64,000 nucleotides of DNA from contig AP031355.1 in assembly GCA_037833965.1 (NCBI GenBank), positions 17,199,501-17,263,500 on the forward strand, given 5' to 3'. The notes under the pieces were generated by a model, which was not told the DNA's origin, made no database searches, and worked only from the letters and a program-made list of their open reading frames with translations. Shown piece by piece: positions 42,273 to 52,076 of the stretch (its first letter is position 1; every line of letters begins with the position of its first letter). The position numbers and the translations under genes were made by a program. This stretch comes from Marchantia polymorpha subsp. ruderalis. Taxonomy: Eukaryota > Streptophyta > Marchantiopsida > Marchantiales > Marchantiaceae.

Positions 42273-44180
42273 ATGGCTAGCGGGCGGAGATCGCTGCTGG
42301 ACGATGATGAAGGAGACGAGGAGGTTGCCCCCCAGCTGCGAGTGAATGAAGCGTACGCGAAGCGGTTCGTGCACAACAAGGAACGTGAAGACTTGCACCG
42401 GCTTCAGGAGCTGCGCAAGGACGGGCTTGCTCAGGATTCCGATGAGTCGTCGTCCGAAGAGGAAGATGAGGACGGACTTCTGTCCGTGAAAACAGAGGAG
42501 AAGATTTTCGAAACTCTTTCCAAAATTAAGAAACGCGACCCTAGTATTTACTCTCAGGAGACTGCGTTTTTTGGAGATGACGACGAGGAAGATGAGGAAG
42601 AACTTAAATCCACAGTGAAGAAGCAGAAACCCCAGTATTTGAAAGATGTGATTGCTCGCCAGCTGCTTGACGGTGGCCCAGAGGACGAGGAAGAGTTAGT
42701 GGAGAAGCCCAGGCCGAAAAGCTATCTCACGGAGCAGGAGGAACTGAAGAGAGCTTTTCTGCAAGGTGTGAGAGAAGTCGAAGGAGAGGAAGATGCTGAC
42801 GATCTTCTGAGGGTGAAGAAGAAGACGAAGGAGGAGATCGACAAGGAGAAGCAAGACACGGAGGAGGCAATCGCTTGGGCCGAGCAGCGGGCAAAGGACG
42901 CCAGCATTGCCAAGAAACTAGAGGAATACTTCGGCAGAGACGACGACCTGGATGATAACGACAAGTTTCTGAAAGAATATCTTTTGAATAAGGGCTGGGT
43001 TGATCAGGATCAAAAGACGAGTAGGTTTCCGAGCTATGGCGAGGACACGGAATTGTTAAGCGAAGATGAGGACGAATTGGAAAAGCAGGAGGAGTACGAG
43101 GCGGACTACAATTTCCGCTACGAGCAAGGGGATAACACGTACGTGAAGGGACATTCCAGGATTATAGACGATTCTGTGCGAAAGAAGTCGGAAACCAGGA
43201 AGAAGCAGAGAGAGAACAAGAAGCTTCGTCAGTCTGAAGAGGAGCGAGCTCGGCAGGATGAACTGAAGCGACTGAAGAACGTGAAGAAGAAAGAGATTTT
43301 GGAGAAATTGGCCAAAATCAGGACCGTCGCAGGCGTTAGCGAAAAGTCTGGAGCCGAAGTCCTGGATGAAGATGACTTGGAGGAAGATTTTGATCCCGAA
43401 GAGTACGATAAGAAGATGAAGGAAGCGTTTGGTGAAGAGTACTATGGGGCCGATGATCCTGATTTCGCTTCGGATGACGGAGAGGAATTAGAAAAACCGG
43501 ACTTCGACGCAGAAGATGAACTGCTGGGAATAGCGCCGGAAGCAGGTATCAAAGGAGCAGGTTTCGCAGCCACCAAAGAAAAGCTGGACAAAAAGGTTAA
43601 GGTTCCATTCGAAGAGAAGGTGATGATTGATAGGCATCTCGAGGAATACTACAAACTTGATTACGAGGATGTGATCGGTGATTTGCCGACTAGGTTTAAG
43701 TATACCCAAGTGAAGCCGAACAAGTATGGCATGAAAACCAAGGATATCTTAGCTGTCGATGACGCAGAACTCAATCAGTTTGTTTCTTTGAAAAAACTAG
43801 CCCCTTACACCACACAGGAGTGGAAACCTAAGCGGCCTTTTCCCCGGTTAAGCAAGAAAGGCAGACAAAAAAAGGCCTTGAAGTCTGATGACGGTGTTGA
43901 GAGGGTTGACAAAGAGCACGGAAACTCCGCTGATGATGCCGATGGAGACGCAGAGCAGAACGATCATCAACCTGACAGGGCAGGTACCACTGGCAGTGAT
44001 TTGGATGCCGCGGATGAAGGCGTCTCGGGTGTGGATGATGAAGGTGAACCTAGTAAAGGGAATGGGGAAGCAAACGGCGTCAAGAAGAAGAGGAAGAGGA
44101 AGAAATCGAATACACCTCTTCCTCAGTCTAGAATGCTGACGTACGCACCACCAACGAAGAAGAAGAAGGTTAAGAGGTGA
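42273..44180 (+). CDS. KRI1: KRI1-like ribosome-biogenesis protein
   Basis: A single uninterrupted exon from ATG 42273 encodes 635 residues; the frame is open a little upstream but has no earlier ATG. Near residue 24 is the family motif VNEAYAKRFVHNKEREDLHR. The middle is highly charged, with long acidic and lysine-rich stretches. At about residues 455-515 is the Kri1 C-terminal domain, with LDYEDVIGDLPTRFKY, NKYGMKT and ILAVDDAELNQFVSLKKLAPY. The tail has two basic clusters (KKKRKRKK; KKKKVKR) that look like nuclear or nucleolar signals. Kri1 in yeast works with snR30 and Krr1 in early 40S assembly in the nucleolus. The length agrees with plant homologues. Confidence 0.95.
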   Translation: MASGRRSLLDDDEGDEEVAPQLRVNEAYAKRFVHNKEREDLHRLQELRKDGLAQDSDESSSEEEDEDGLLSVKTEEKIFETLSKIKKRDPSIYSQETAFFGDDDEEDEEELKSTVKKQKPQYLKDVIARQLLDGGPEDEEELVEKPRPKSYLTEQEELKRAFLQGVREVEGEEDADDLLRVKKKTKEEIDKEKQDTEEAIAWAEQRAKDASIAKKLEEYFGRDDDLDDNDKFLKEYLLNKGWVDQDQKTSRFPSYGEDTELLSEDEDELEKQEEYEADYNFRYEQGDNTYVKGHSRIIDDSVRKKSETRKKQRENKKLRQSEEERARQDELKRLKNVKKKEILEKLAKIRTVAGVSEKSGAEVLDEDDLEEDFDPEEYDKKMKEAFGEEYYGADDPDFASDDGEELEKPDFDAEDELLGIAPEAGIKGAGFAATKEKLDKKVKVPFEEKVMIDRHLEEYYKLDYEDVIGDLPTRFKYTQVKPNKYGMKTKDILAVDDAELNQFVSLKKLAPYTTQEWKPKRPFPRLSKKGRQKKALKSDDGVERVDKEHGNSADDADGDAEQNDHQPDRAGTTGSDLDAADEGVSGVDDEGEPSKGNGEANGVKKKRKRKKSNTPLPQSRMLTYAPPTKKKKVKR

Positions 44181-47100
44181 CATTTAGATGCAGTTAGCTA
44201 GTAGTATGTAGATTCTATTGAAAGCAGAGTTGATCCTATAATTTGGAGAAATGCACGAGAAATTTTTGCGAGTTCCACTTGAATGCGATGAAATTCGCCT
44301 GCGATGAAATTCCACTTTGAATGAGTTTTCCCGTCTCTGACAGACTCCTTGTAGAAAAGTTCATTGTATGTGACAAGGTACTCTACGTTGGTTGGCAATT
44401 CAAAGGCCCTGTGTGCCTACCCAATGTTGTAGAATTCGGCCTTTCGGCATTTGACCCTACTCCTGCACAGTAGTTGAACGCGAAAAAGCTTTGATTCTGG
44501 TCAGGCGACCAACAGCTATCACGGATTTTACGTGCACTGAGCTCCACTAGGTACACTGAGATATGCAGTCCATCTACACCTCTGGGTATGATGTGGGGCA
44601 GTGGCCTTGCAGCAAACTGTATGCAAACTGGTCGTTGAGACACTGCACGTTAGCAAACTGGTCGTTAAGACATCTGAGCCCCCCTCCAATAAAGAGGCGG
44701 AAGTTGTAGCTGTGGAATCTGAGTTTAGCAAAGGTGTGTTCTATGCATCAAGAGTTGGAAAGGATGCTCATGTAGGTGTTCTTGCGGGACTCAGAAGCAC
44801 AACTATCTGTAAGTTAGATGTAGATGGTATCTCAATTTTTGAGACATTATATCCTGTGAATTTCTTGTCTCCATATGCTGTCCAGCCGTGCAAATCCGCA
44901 GACCAGCTGACGTGCATACTTTTTTTGTGTAGGTTATGGATTAGACTTCTATACAGTGTCTCTATTTCATTTTCTTTTAGGTTATGTTTGGCCTTAGTTT
45001 GTTGGATCCCAGCTTCACCAGGAAGAAAGAAGAGAACACCAAATGCTTGGAGTCCTACTGTTCATTTTGAAGGTTGTCAGTGTAGCTTAATTGGCCTTCA
45101 GGTGCTACGCTTCCCTGGAGATTTTGTGATGAGGCGATCTGTACCAAAACATGTGTTTGTTTCCCTCGTGGATGTGCTTTCGCTTTGATACACCGCCTTA
45201 CTGATTATCAAATCAGATCGTCCGAAACTAAATTCAGGTAGATAGATTGATTAACTAAACTCCCTGACAGTGACATGGCTGGACTTAATGGCTGGCTCAT
45301 CTTTACCCAAAGATCATGTATTTGTTGGTTTTGCAGGACCAGGCGTAATGCCCTCTTATCCAGATATGTTTTGGCATGGCCGCCCATACCTCAACATGGA
45401 CGTCCCTTTCCTATGGGATACGGAGAAGGCATGTATGGGCCAGGCCCTGGACCGATGTCCTTTGATGTTGATGCATTGTAGAATTCGGCCTTTAGGCATT
45501 TGACCCTACTCCTGTAGCCCTGCACAGTAGTTGAACGCGAAAAAGCTTTAATTCTGGTCAGGCGACCAACAGCTATCACGGATTTTACGTGCACTGAGCT
45601 CCACTAGGCACACCGAGTACACCATATGCAGTCCATCAACACCTCTGGGTATGATGTGGGGCAGTGGCCGAGCAGCGAACTGTATGTTGAAGACTAGATC
45701 AATACACAGTTTCAGACGTCTGTGTGAATCTGCAAGGCGATTATAATGCAGAACTGCACAAGGTGCACGAGATAGCGAACTGTATTCAAGGTTCTGGATC
45801 ATGCAGCTCATTAGGATCACATCATCATTTTATCTATATTTACTGTCTTCCTGGCTTACACTTGTCATCCGGACCAAAGCTAGATCATACTCCTGAAACA
45901 ATATACTGAAGAGAGTTCAAGTCGATTTTCAAGCACGGAACTCACACCGCCACGGGCAGAATATGTATTCCTGCTCTAGAGAGAGATGCTACTTCGTGAT
46001 GAGGTTGTTACCGGTGAGAATTGGCTGCTTCGTGTGACCACACGCGGTTAAGTGCTTTCTTGGGGGTGTGTCTGCCGTCACTCGGACTATATGACGTGCA
46101 GCATGATGAGTATAGCGAGGCTACAGATTTAAGGACAGGGCCTGCTTGCAATCGGACGAGGTTTTGTCATCCTCTGATGCCTGTCCATGTGAGGATCCCT
46201 CGCTGTGTGTTTGGCAACAACGACCAAACCCATTGCAGTCACTAGTGAAACTTGCAAACGATGTATGTCTATAGGAAGAACACGCTGTGATACGGCGAAG
46301 AAGAAGGTTCTCATTCCAGGCGAATGAGAATCTACCAGCGGTACTCTACCCATTTTCAAGGCTTTAGTCCAGATACCGATAATTGAGATCAGTGAAGAAC
46401 CTGCTCCGACTGTACACGGCTGCGAATTTTTTTCGGTGATAAACGTGAGCGAGTGTGGTATCTTCTCTAGCTGGTATCCTTTTCGCCTTCGGCCGGAGAT
46501 AAACACATGCCTTTTTCCAACAGCCAGGGAACGTGAGAGAGACGAGCCGGGATTCATATCTGACCACTTTCCCGTTGAGTTTGTTTTATCCTTCCACCCA
46601 TCAAACCATTAATTGTCTCCGAGAGGATCTAATGGTACACCGTACATATTCAACCAAGACTCTTCTGGTGGAAAGGGCATAAGGAAGTTAATGCTGCGTT
46701 TGACGTTGGAGCTTTTCCAGTGCCATGTTCTTCGTACTACCAGAGACAAGCACTTGGTGCTGGACTAAGACGTGTGTCTCTGGGAATTGATAGTAGTGGT
46801 ACTATAAGTTTCCATGCCGACCTTTTCTGAGCACTGCACGTGAATGGGTCCAGAACCGCGCACATCCGCCTCTTCCCAGTGCTGCTTTTAAGTCGATCCC
46901 CGCCGACTTCGGGGACATGAAAGACTGCTACTGAGTTAAGCGGCAAATGCAGTCTCAATATTCAGAGATTTGCGGTCAGACTTTTGGGAATTGATCGTAA
47001 GAAGGAAGCAATTATTGCCGTTGGTCGAGATCGTCCTCTTCTACGAGTTCTCCGGGGACCTGACGACTGGCAACTTCAAGCTCGGCCAACAATAAGCCTG

Positions 47101-47505
47101 GTAGTCGGGCATTCACATCGTTGCAATCGCGCATAACCGCCAGCTCCGTCATGCAGCACGAAAAACCCTTCTCTGATCGACAGTATAAGCCCGCCTAGAG
47201 TAGAACAGACCTCATTGCATAACTCACAAGGTGCGCAGCAGATCCGACTGGCCAGCAGTGAACAATTTCTCGACAGCATTTCTGAGGCTGTTCGTAATGG
47301 AGAAACTTACAGCACCGTGCCAACAAATTGAATTTACAGCAGAACATGGAAATAATTTTGGTCGGTGCAACAGTTGAGAGCAAGAATACATCATCAATAC
47401 ATCACCAGTACGGCTAAACGTGTGCAGGTACTAAATTCAGAGCAGAAATTTGTATTTTATGTACCAAAGTGTTCGGATCCGAGAGGCTAACGCCGAGGGC
47501 AGTGC
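44181..47505. other. Intergenic between KRI1 and the minus-strand gene, with a 200-bp direct repeat
   Basis: A segment starting TTGTAGAATTCGGCC occurs at about 44427-44622 and again at 45476-45685, with two short insertions in the second. Just before the second copy the plus strand reads GYGEGMYGPGPGP then SFDVDAL and a stop, preceded by a good acceptor (GTTTTGCAG near 45338); this may be the last exon of a lost gene and its 3' UTR, with the 3' UTR duplicated. Frames at 44600-45190 lack an ATG start. From 45.9 to 47.5 kb I see no product. Confidence 0.45.
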
Positions 47506-48525
47506 TCACGATGAAGTTGTCATAATGAAGTTGGCAACGTCCTCCATTTCGGCCTCTCTGTAGAAGGAGGCGAGCTGCTCCCTGGTGTCATCCCAGCTGC
47601 CATCTACTGCAGCGAGGTCTAGCAAAAACGCGGCCTGATCCAGAGCAATCTGGGCAGGGATCTTCCCCTTGTTCAGATCCTCCTTCCGCCCTTCTTCTGT
47701 TACCCTCTCTCTCATAAATTCCACTTGCTCGTCTCCCCAGCCTGCCATCTCGGCCACTTTGTCGTAGCTGGATCCGAGTGTCCACCACGGCGACTTCAGA
47801 GCAATTTTGGCGGCGTCCTTCGACTCTAACTTCCTGCCAGCTTTGAGCAGAAGCTCGGCATTGAATACAAATGGCCTTCCGAAACCCGGGAAATGCTTCC
47901 TGCTCGCATAAAACTCTCCTGTCACCAGAGCGGAGATGGCGTCCCCTTTTCCCAGATGATTCAACGCCAATCTCTCAAAGACATCGGGGAATTTCCCCAC
48001 ATTCTTCATCAAGTACACATCCACTCCCGGCGAGCCTGAAGATCCAAAATCGCCGCGCCTGTAGAGCTTCTGGCCCAACTCGCCAGCTCCCGAGAAGAAT
48101 TTGTCCTCGGCACCATTGCTGTTGCAATCCTCTTCCACCAAGAGCCGGTGAATGTACTCCGCCATGCTCTTGGCGAGCAGAGTCACTCCGTGTTTGTGGC
48201 AGGTCACCACAGGAATGGCCATGCCCTCGGCGGGAGTCGGCCATCTCAAGAGGGCAGTGACAGATCCGTCCTGCGGATTCTCCGAGAGAGGGATGGCGAG
48301 GGGCATCAAACCCTTGCGCTCGTATGGAGAGACGACTTTCTCTCCCTTGGCCTGCAGAACGCTGAGAAGCGAATCCAAGTAGGGCTGCGGCTCGAGCCCG
48401 GCCACATTTTGCACGAAGCCCACATGGTCCGGTGCTGCTGTCGTCGTGGACAGACCGGCTTTCGCGATGGCCACCGCTCTCAGCTTCGTCGCGCTTTTCA
48501 TCGGTAAAATGCTGAACGCCTGCAT
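47506..48525 (-). CDS. Conserved plant protein, plastid-type (At1g16080-like), function unknown
   Basis: ATG at 48525 gives 339 residues in one exon. The first 30 residues are rich in Ser, Thr, Ala and basic residues with no acidic ones, as in organelle transit peptides. The body contains HVGFVQNVAG, SPYERKGLMPLAIPLS, TALLRWPTP, the segment ISALVTGEFY, FPGFGRPFVFNAELLLK, ALKSPWWTLGSSYDKVAEMAGW and PAQIALDQAAFLLDLAAVDG. These match, as I remember it, Arabidopsis At1g16080, found in chloroplast stroma preparations and without an assigned activity. No catalytic motif is visible; the C-terminal half looks helical. The start agrees with family length. A 28-bp palindrome lies 42 nt upstream of the ATG, in the leader. 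Confidence 0.85.
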   Translation of the reverse strand: MQAFSILPMKSATKLRAVAIAKAGLSTTTAAPDHVGFVQNVAGLEPQPYLDSLLSVLQAKGEKVVSPYERKGLMPLAIPLSENPQDGSVTALLRWPTPAEGMAIPVVTCHKHGVTLLAKSMAEYIHRLLVEEDCNSNGAEDKFFSGAGELGQKLYRRGDFGSSGSPGVDVYLMKNVGKFPDVFERLALNHLGKGDAISALVTGEFYASRKHFPGFGRPFVFNAELLLKAGRKLESKDAAKIALKSPWWTLGSSYDKVAEMAGWGDEQVEFMRERVTEEGRKEDLNKGKIPAQIALDQAAFLLDLAAVDGSWDDTREQLASFYREAEMEDVANFIMTTSS

Positions 48526-48566
48526 CTTGTCGCCTGATCTGATCCGGACAGCAGTCCTTCGGTATC

Positions 48567-48594
48567 GACTAGAGAATCGCACGATTCTCTAGTC
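48567..48594. promoter_or_regulatory. Perfect 28-bp palindrome in the 5' leader
   Basis: GACTAGAGAATCG at 48567-48579 is matched by its exact complement at 48582-48594, around CA. In the minus-strand transcript it would form a 13-bp stem with a 2-base centre, 42-69 nt before the ATG, if transcription starts upstream. Such a stem could slow scanning; as DNA it could be a dimeric protein site. Confidence 0.6.
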
Positions 48595-49854
48595 CTCTCG
48601 CGAACAGAGACAGCAGTCCATTCTGTGGGATGATGGAGCTCGATTTGTCTCGTTCTGAACCTCCGGAATCTACAATTCTCTACGCTCGACTCCTCTGTTC
48701 GTTCTCTCGAGAGCACAGATTGTGCAATTCAGGGGCGGACGAGTCGAAGAATTCGGATCGACCAATGTCGAACGACGACTCGCGGAGCTGTGGTGGCGGG
48801 TTTCTGAAATGTCAGATAAACCCTCGAGCAAACCCCGAGAGTTCATGTTGAGGACCGATTATCCTCTGCGTTGCTTTTGCTTGCCATTCGTGGACGAGAG
48901 GGGCAGGCCAAGCACAGCCCTCGGGAGACACCTGGGCTCACGGCAGTCACTCATTTGCAGCTTTGCATCACTCGAGTCCTTCCATAAAGCTTCGGCCATT
49001 TCATTCGGCCCTCCGTTTCAGATGGCTCGCTCGCTCACCACGCCTTCACAGATTTATGAATGTTGAGCCATCTCACTTTCTGTTTTGACTATATCCCTTC
49101 GCCGATCAATTGAAGCTTCAAGCTTCACAGAGGATGGAAAATGAAATTTCACTCAGTCAAAGTTAGTCTTGCCTAAAAGATTTTAATTCTGGATAATCTC
49201 GGGAGAAGAAACATAATGTTTTCACTTATATCTGGACTAGGATTTATGGGACTCGAGGACAAATGACTGACTAGTAATATTGGCGGAAAGGGTCCCAACA
49301 AATGTTGCACCACGACCACTCGAGAAAGACCTTGTGAAACGACAGTTCGAGTATGAACTAGGCTACCTACGGTTCGCTTTATTCTTCCAATCCAAATTCG
49401 ACTTAGAATCTCCTTATGAACATATTTGATTTATTATTTGATTTGATGTACCATTAAGATTAAGTATATTTAACAATTAAAACATTAGCAATTAAATCTA
49501 AATTGAGCTGGGAAAGTTTCAGTTTACGAAGATCTTATCATATTTTGCATCTAATTATGTCTACCGTTAATTTCATTCCAATCATCAGATACAATGTTAT
49601 TTTTATTGAACTATATTATTACGTTTTAAAAAAACATTGTATCTAATAACCAAATTATATTTCAATGCACTTATTTACATCGCTTTCTCTTTCATAAAAT
49701 TACATAAAAAAAATATCTTGAAGAAACTCTTGATTTTACAAATTTGATGTAAAAATGAGTTCTAATAAATCCCATCATCAACATTTGATCATTTCACTTT
49801 TCATTTCAAATATTTAAAGATTCGTGTCATTACATTTTCATGATATTAGTGGTA
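48595..49854. other. Upstream flank of the minus-strand gene, then A+T-rich DNA
   Basis: 48595-49070 has balanced composition and CTCTCG-type pyrimidine stretches, as expected for a promoter and leader; the open frame on the plus strand has no ATG start. 49070-49854 is A+T-rich with nothing recognised. Confidence 0.45.
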
Positions 49855-49863
49855 TAACAAGAA

Positions 49864-50176
49864 GGGTACGACTAGGGCCACACCCCCGCTCGTGTAAGTT
49901 GCCTGGATCAAAGCCGCCGAAGGAGTTTGAAGAGGCATGGCAGACAAATAGATCAAATAGAACGGCAGCGGTACAAGCCGCAGCAACGCGGGAGACAGCG
50001 ACGGCCGCAGAGGCCCCGCGCCCCTCGAAGCCTCTCGACTAACCTCTCCTCTGCCTCGCGGACGAGCTCGGGTTAGCCGCTGGGTTTGAGCGGAAGCGTG
50101 CTTTGACGCGCAATCAGTTGTTTGTATGTAGCGGGTGTGCCCGTAGCAAAAAACGGGTGTGGCCCTAGTCGTCCCC
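49864..50176. mobile_element. Mutator-like MITE, 313 bp, 9-bp TSD
   Basis: Terminal inverted repeats of 22 bp, 21 of 22 pairing, lie at 49864-49885 and 50155-50176; the core is ACGACTAGGGCCACACCC. TAACAAGAA stands at 49855-49863 and 50177-50185, a perfect 9-bp TSD, the hallmark of Mutator-type elements. The inside is G+C-rich in an A+T-rich host region and has a short Ala/Thr-rich frame but no transposase. A GGGTGTGCCC subrepeat lies just inside the right end. Confidence 0.88.
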
Positions 50177-50185
50177 TAACAAGAA

Positions 50186-51228
50186 ATCTTGAAACCATTT
50201 ACAATGTCTATCTACTTTTGGTATATTTATTAAACATGCATATATTTGGTCTAATAAACAATAATTCTTTACCTTGGATTATAAACTGAAACTTGGTTCA
50301 GTTCTATGTGGATCTCGACTCATCTGGTCTTACCAACTTTTGTTTACACCTACATCTCTAAAACCTTCATTGCAAAAGGAAATGTATTAGGAGAGATTCA
50401 CTGGATTGAGGATACAGTAAGCCAGAATGGAATAACATCCAAATCCGAATCAGAGTTAACGTTCACGACTTGTTTTATCATGCTTGGAACCACTTAGATC
50501 AAGCTCTACGTGTATAATCATAGTAATTCTATGGCAACCCCAACATGTCCAAGCCCCTCGTGAACTGAGACAAGTTCCCTCACTCTTCTTTCAGTTGCAA
50601 TTATCGTAATTCCACGAAATGGGCTTCTCGTAACCATCAGCTACGTGCAGCATGCAGGACCTACAACACTTCGGGCCACGTCACGCTGTGCAATTCCACT
50701 TAGGCCCTGCCGCGTCATGCTCTTTCGGAACTGCATGTCATGCTCGGTCTCCATCTCCCTCTCTGTCCCTCTTGAGGAAAAATTACGTGAAATCGTCCTG
50801 GATTCATTCATGGGCGCACAATTTCGATCGCCGCGGGGCCTAACGACGAAGCAGAGCAATTTCCAGGCTGCTGTTGATTGCGGCGTTCGACGCTCCTCCT
50901 AGTTGAGGCCGTGGGATCTACGCATCCGTGCTTGTTGTGTTTGGAATTTCGCAGACGGGGAATTTCGCTCCGTCATCTGCTGAGTCTCCACACCGAGGTG
51001 ATTGTCCGGTGAGTCAGGAAGTGCCTGTGTTGCTATGTTCCGTATCGTTTACTGTCTCGGAGGACATCTGGGTTTGCCCTGCACCTTATTGCGTTGTGAT
51101 GCTCAGCCCTCTCACTGAAATTGCGCAGCTTTTCTTTGCTACCTTCCTTGGCTTCCGTGTTAGTCTGACTCTGGGTTCTGTGATGGAAAGGTGTGGGCTG
51201 GGGAGTTCGCGAACAAGTGCGCGCTGCG
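50186..51228. other. Flank and probable promoter/leader of the small membrane-protein gene
   Basis: 50186-50600 is A+T-rich with no gene. From about 50640 composition rises and the region is probably the promoter and 5' leader of the gene starting at 51229. No TATA box stands out. Confidence 0.4.
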
Positions 51229-52076
51229 ATGTCTGGAGCACGGCGGTTGCCTATGGTCCAGCGACTGGGAGTACTGGCGGCCTTTAATGTGGCTGTGTAC
51301 TTCGCGTACATTCAAGTCATTGAGGTGGGCTCATTAACGAGTTTCTGCTCGTGGATGGATTCTTTTTTGTGTAGTGGCATGTGGCTGTAGTTAGTGTGGG
51401 AAGGTGGTAAGTTTAGGGTAGGTTTGGAAGGTGAGGACTTGACTGAATTATGCCTTGCTTCACGTTTTCCTTTGTCCGTGAATCTCGTATCGCACACGAC
51501 TGTTTGCCAGCCATCAGCGAATGCATAAACTTGAAGATTTTACTCTGTTGGGGATCGATTACAAACGTCCAACATAGATTCAGTTTTCGTGCTGGAGTGC
51601 TTTTGGGCGGATGATTTTCCTCATTGTGTTTCTTATTGTCGATGTGGAATCCACTAAACATCCTCGTACAAGAATTCCATTTTTGTGTACCGCTGTAGAC
51701 GACCAGAGATCAATTTCCCTCGCATTTAAGTGATACTTGTGAATAGCTGATTCAAATGTTAGATCAACATATTACCGGTTATCATCAAGGATCTTTAGTT
51801 TAGCCTATTGAATCTACCATAGTATCCTTATTCGAAATAGATCCAGTAGATTGCTATATCGTGAATATTATCAATTTGCGGTGGTAATGATCATCACCCG
51901 TCCGCGTAATGGACTCCTTTTCATATTGAATTTGAATCCGTGTACTGCAGAGGTCAAAGCAAAGAGGAGGTAGTTTCTCGAAAGACGGTTATGACTACTG
52001 GAGCATGTTCAAAAAGCCGAAGCACCAGTTGGAGCTGGAAGAGAAGGTTGTAGCAGAAAAGAAAGCTCAAGGTTGA
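51229..52076 (+). CDS. Two-exon gene for a 73-residue one-pass membrane protein
   Basis: Exon 1, 51229-51324, encodes 32 residues from ATG and ends GAG|GTGGGC. Exon 2, 51951-52076, starts after TGTACTGCAG and encodes 41 residues to TGA. The intron is 626 bp, phase 0. Residues about 10-30 (QRLGVLAAFNVAVYFAYIQV) form a hydrophobic, membrane-spanning segment; before it are basic residues; after it KDGYDYWSMFKKPKH and a Lys/Glu-rich helix. Such small one-pass proteins are common as accessory subunits of mitochondrial complexes, but I do not recognise this one. The clean splice signals, balanced codon use and YDYW motif argue that it is real. Confidence 0.65.

Noticed and set aside
44601..45188. 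A 195-codon plus frame as a gene
   Set aside because: It starts with GTG, lies partly in the 200-bp direct repeat and shows no family resemblance.
48526..48582. N-terminal extension of the minus-strand conserved gene to a GTG at 48582
   Set aside because: Not an ATG; it would read through the 28-bp palindrome, and the ATG at 48525 gives a normal transit-like N-terminus.
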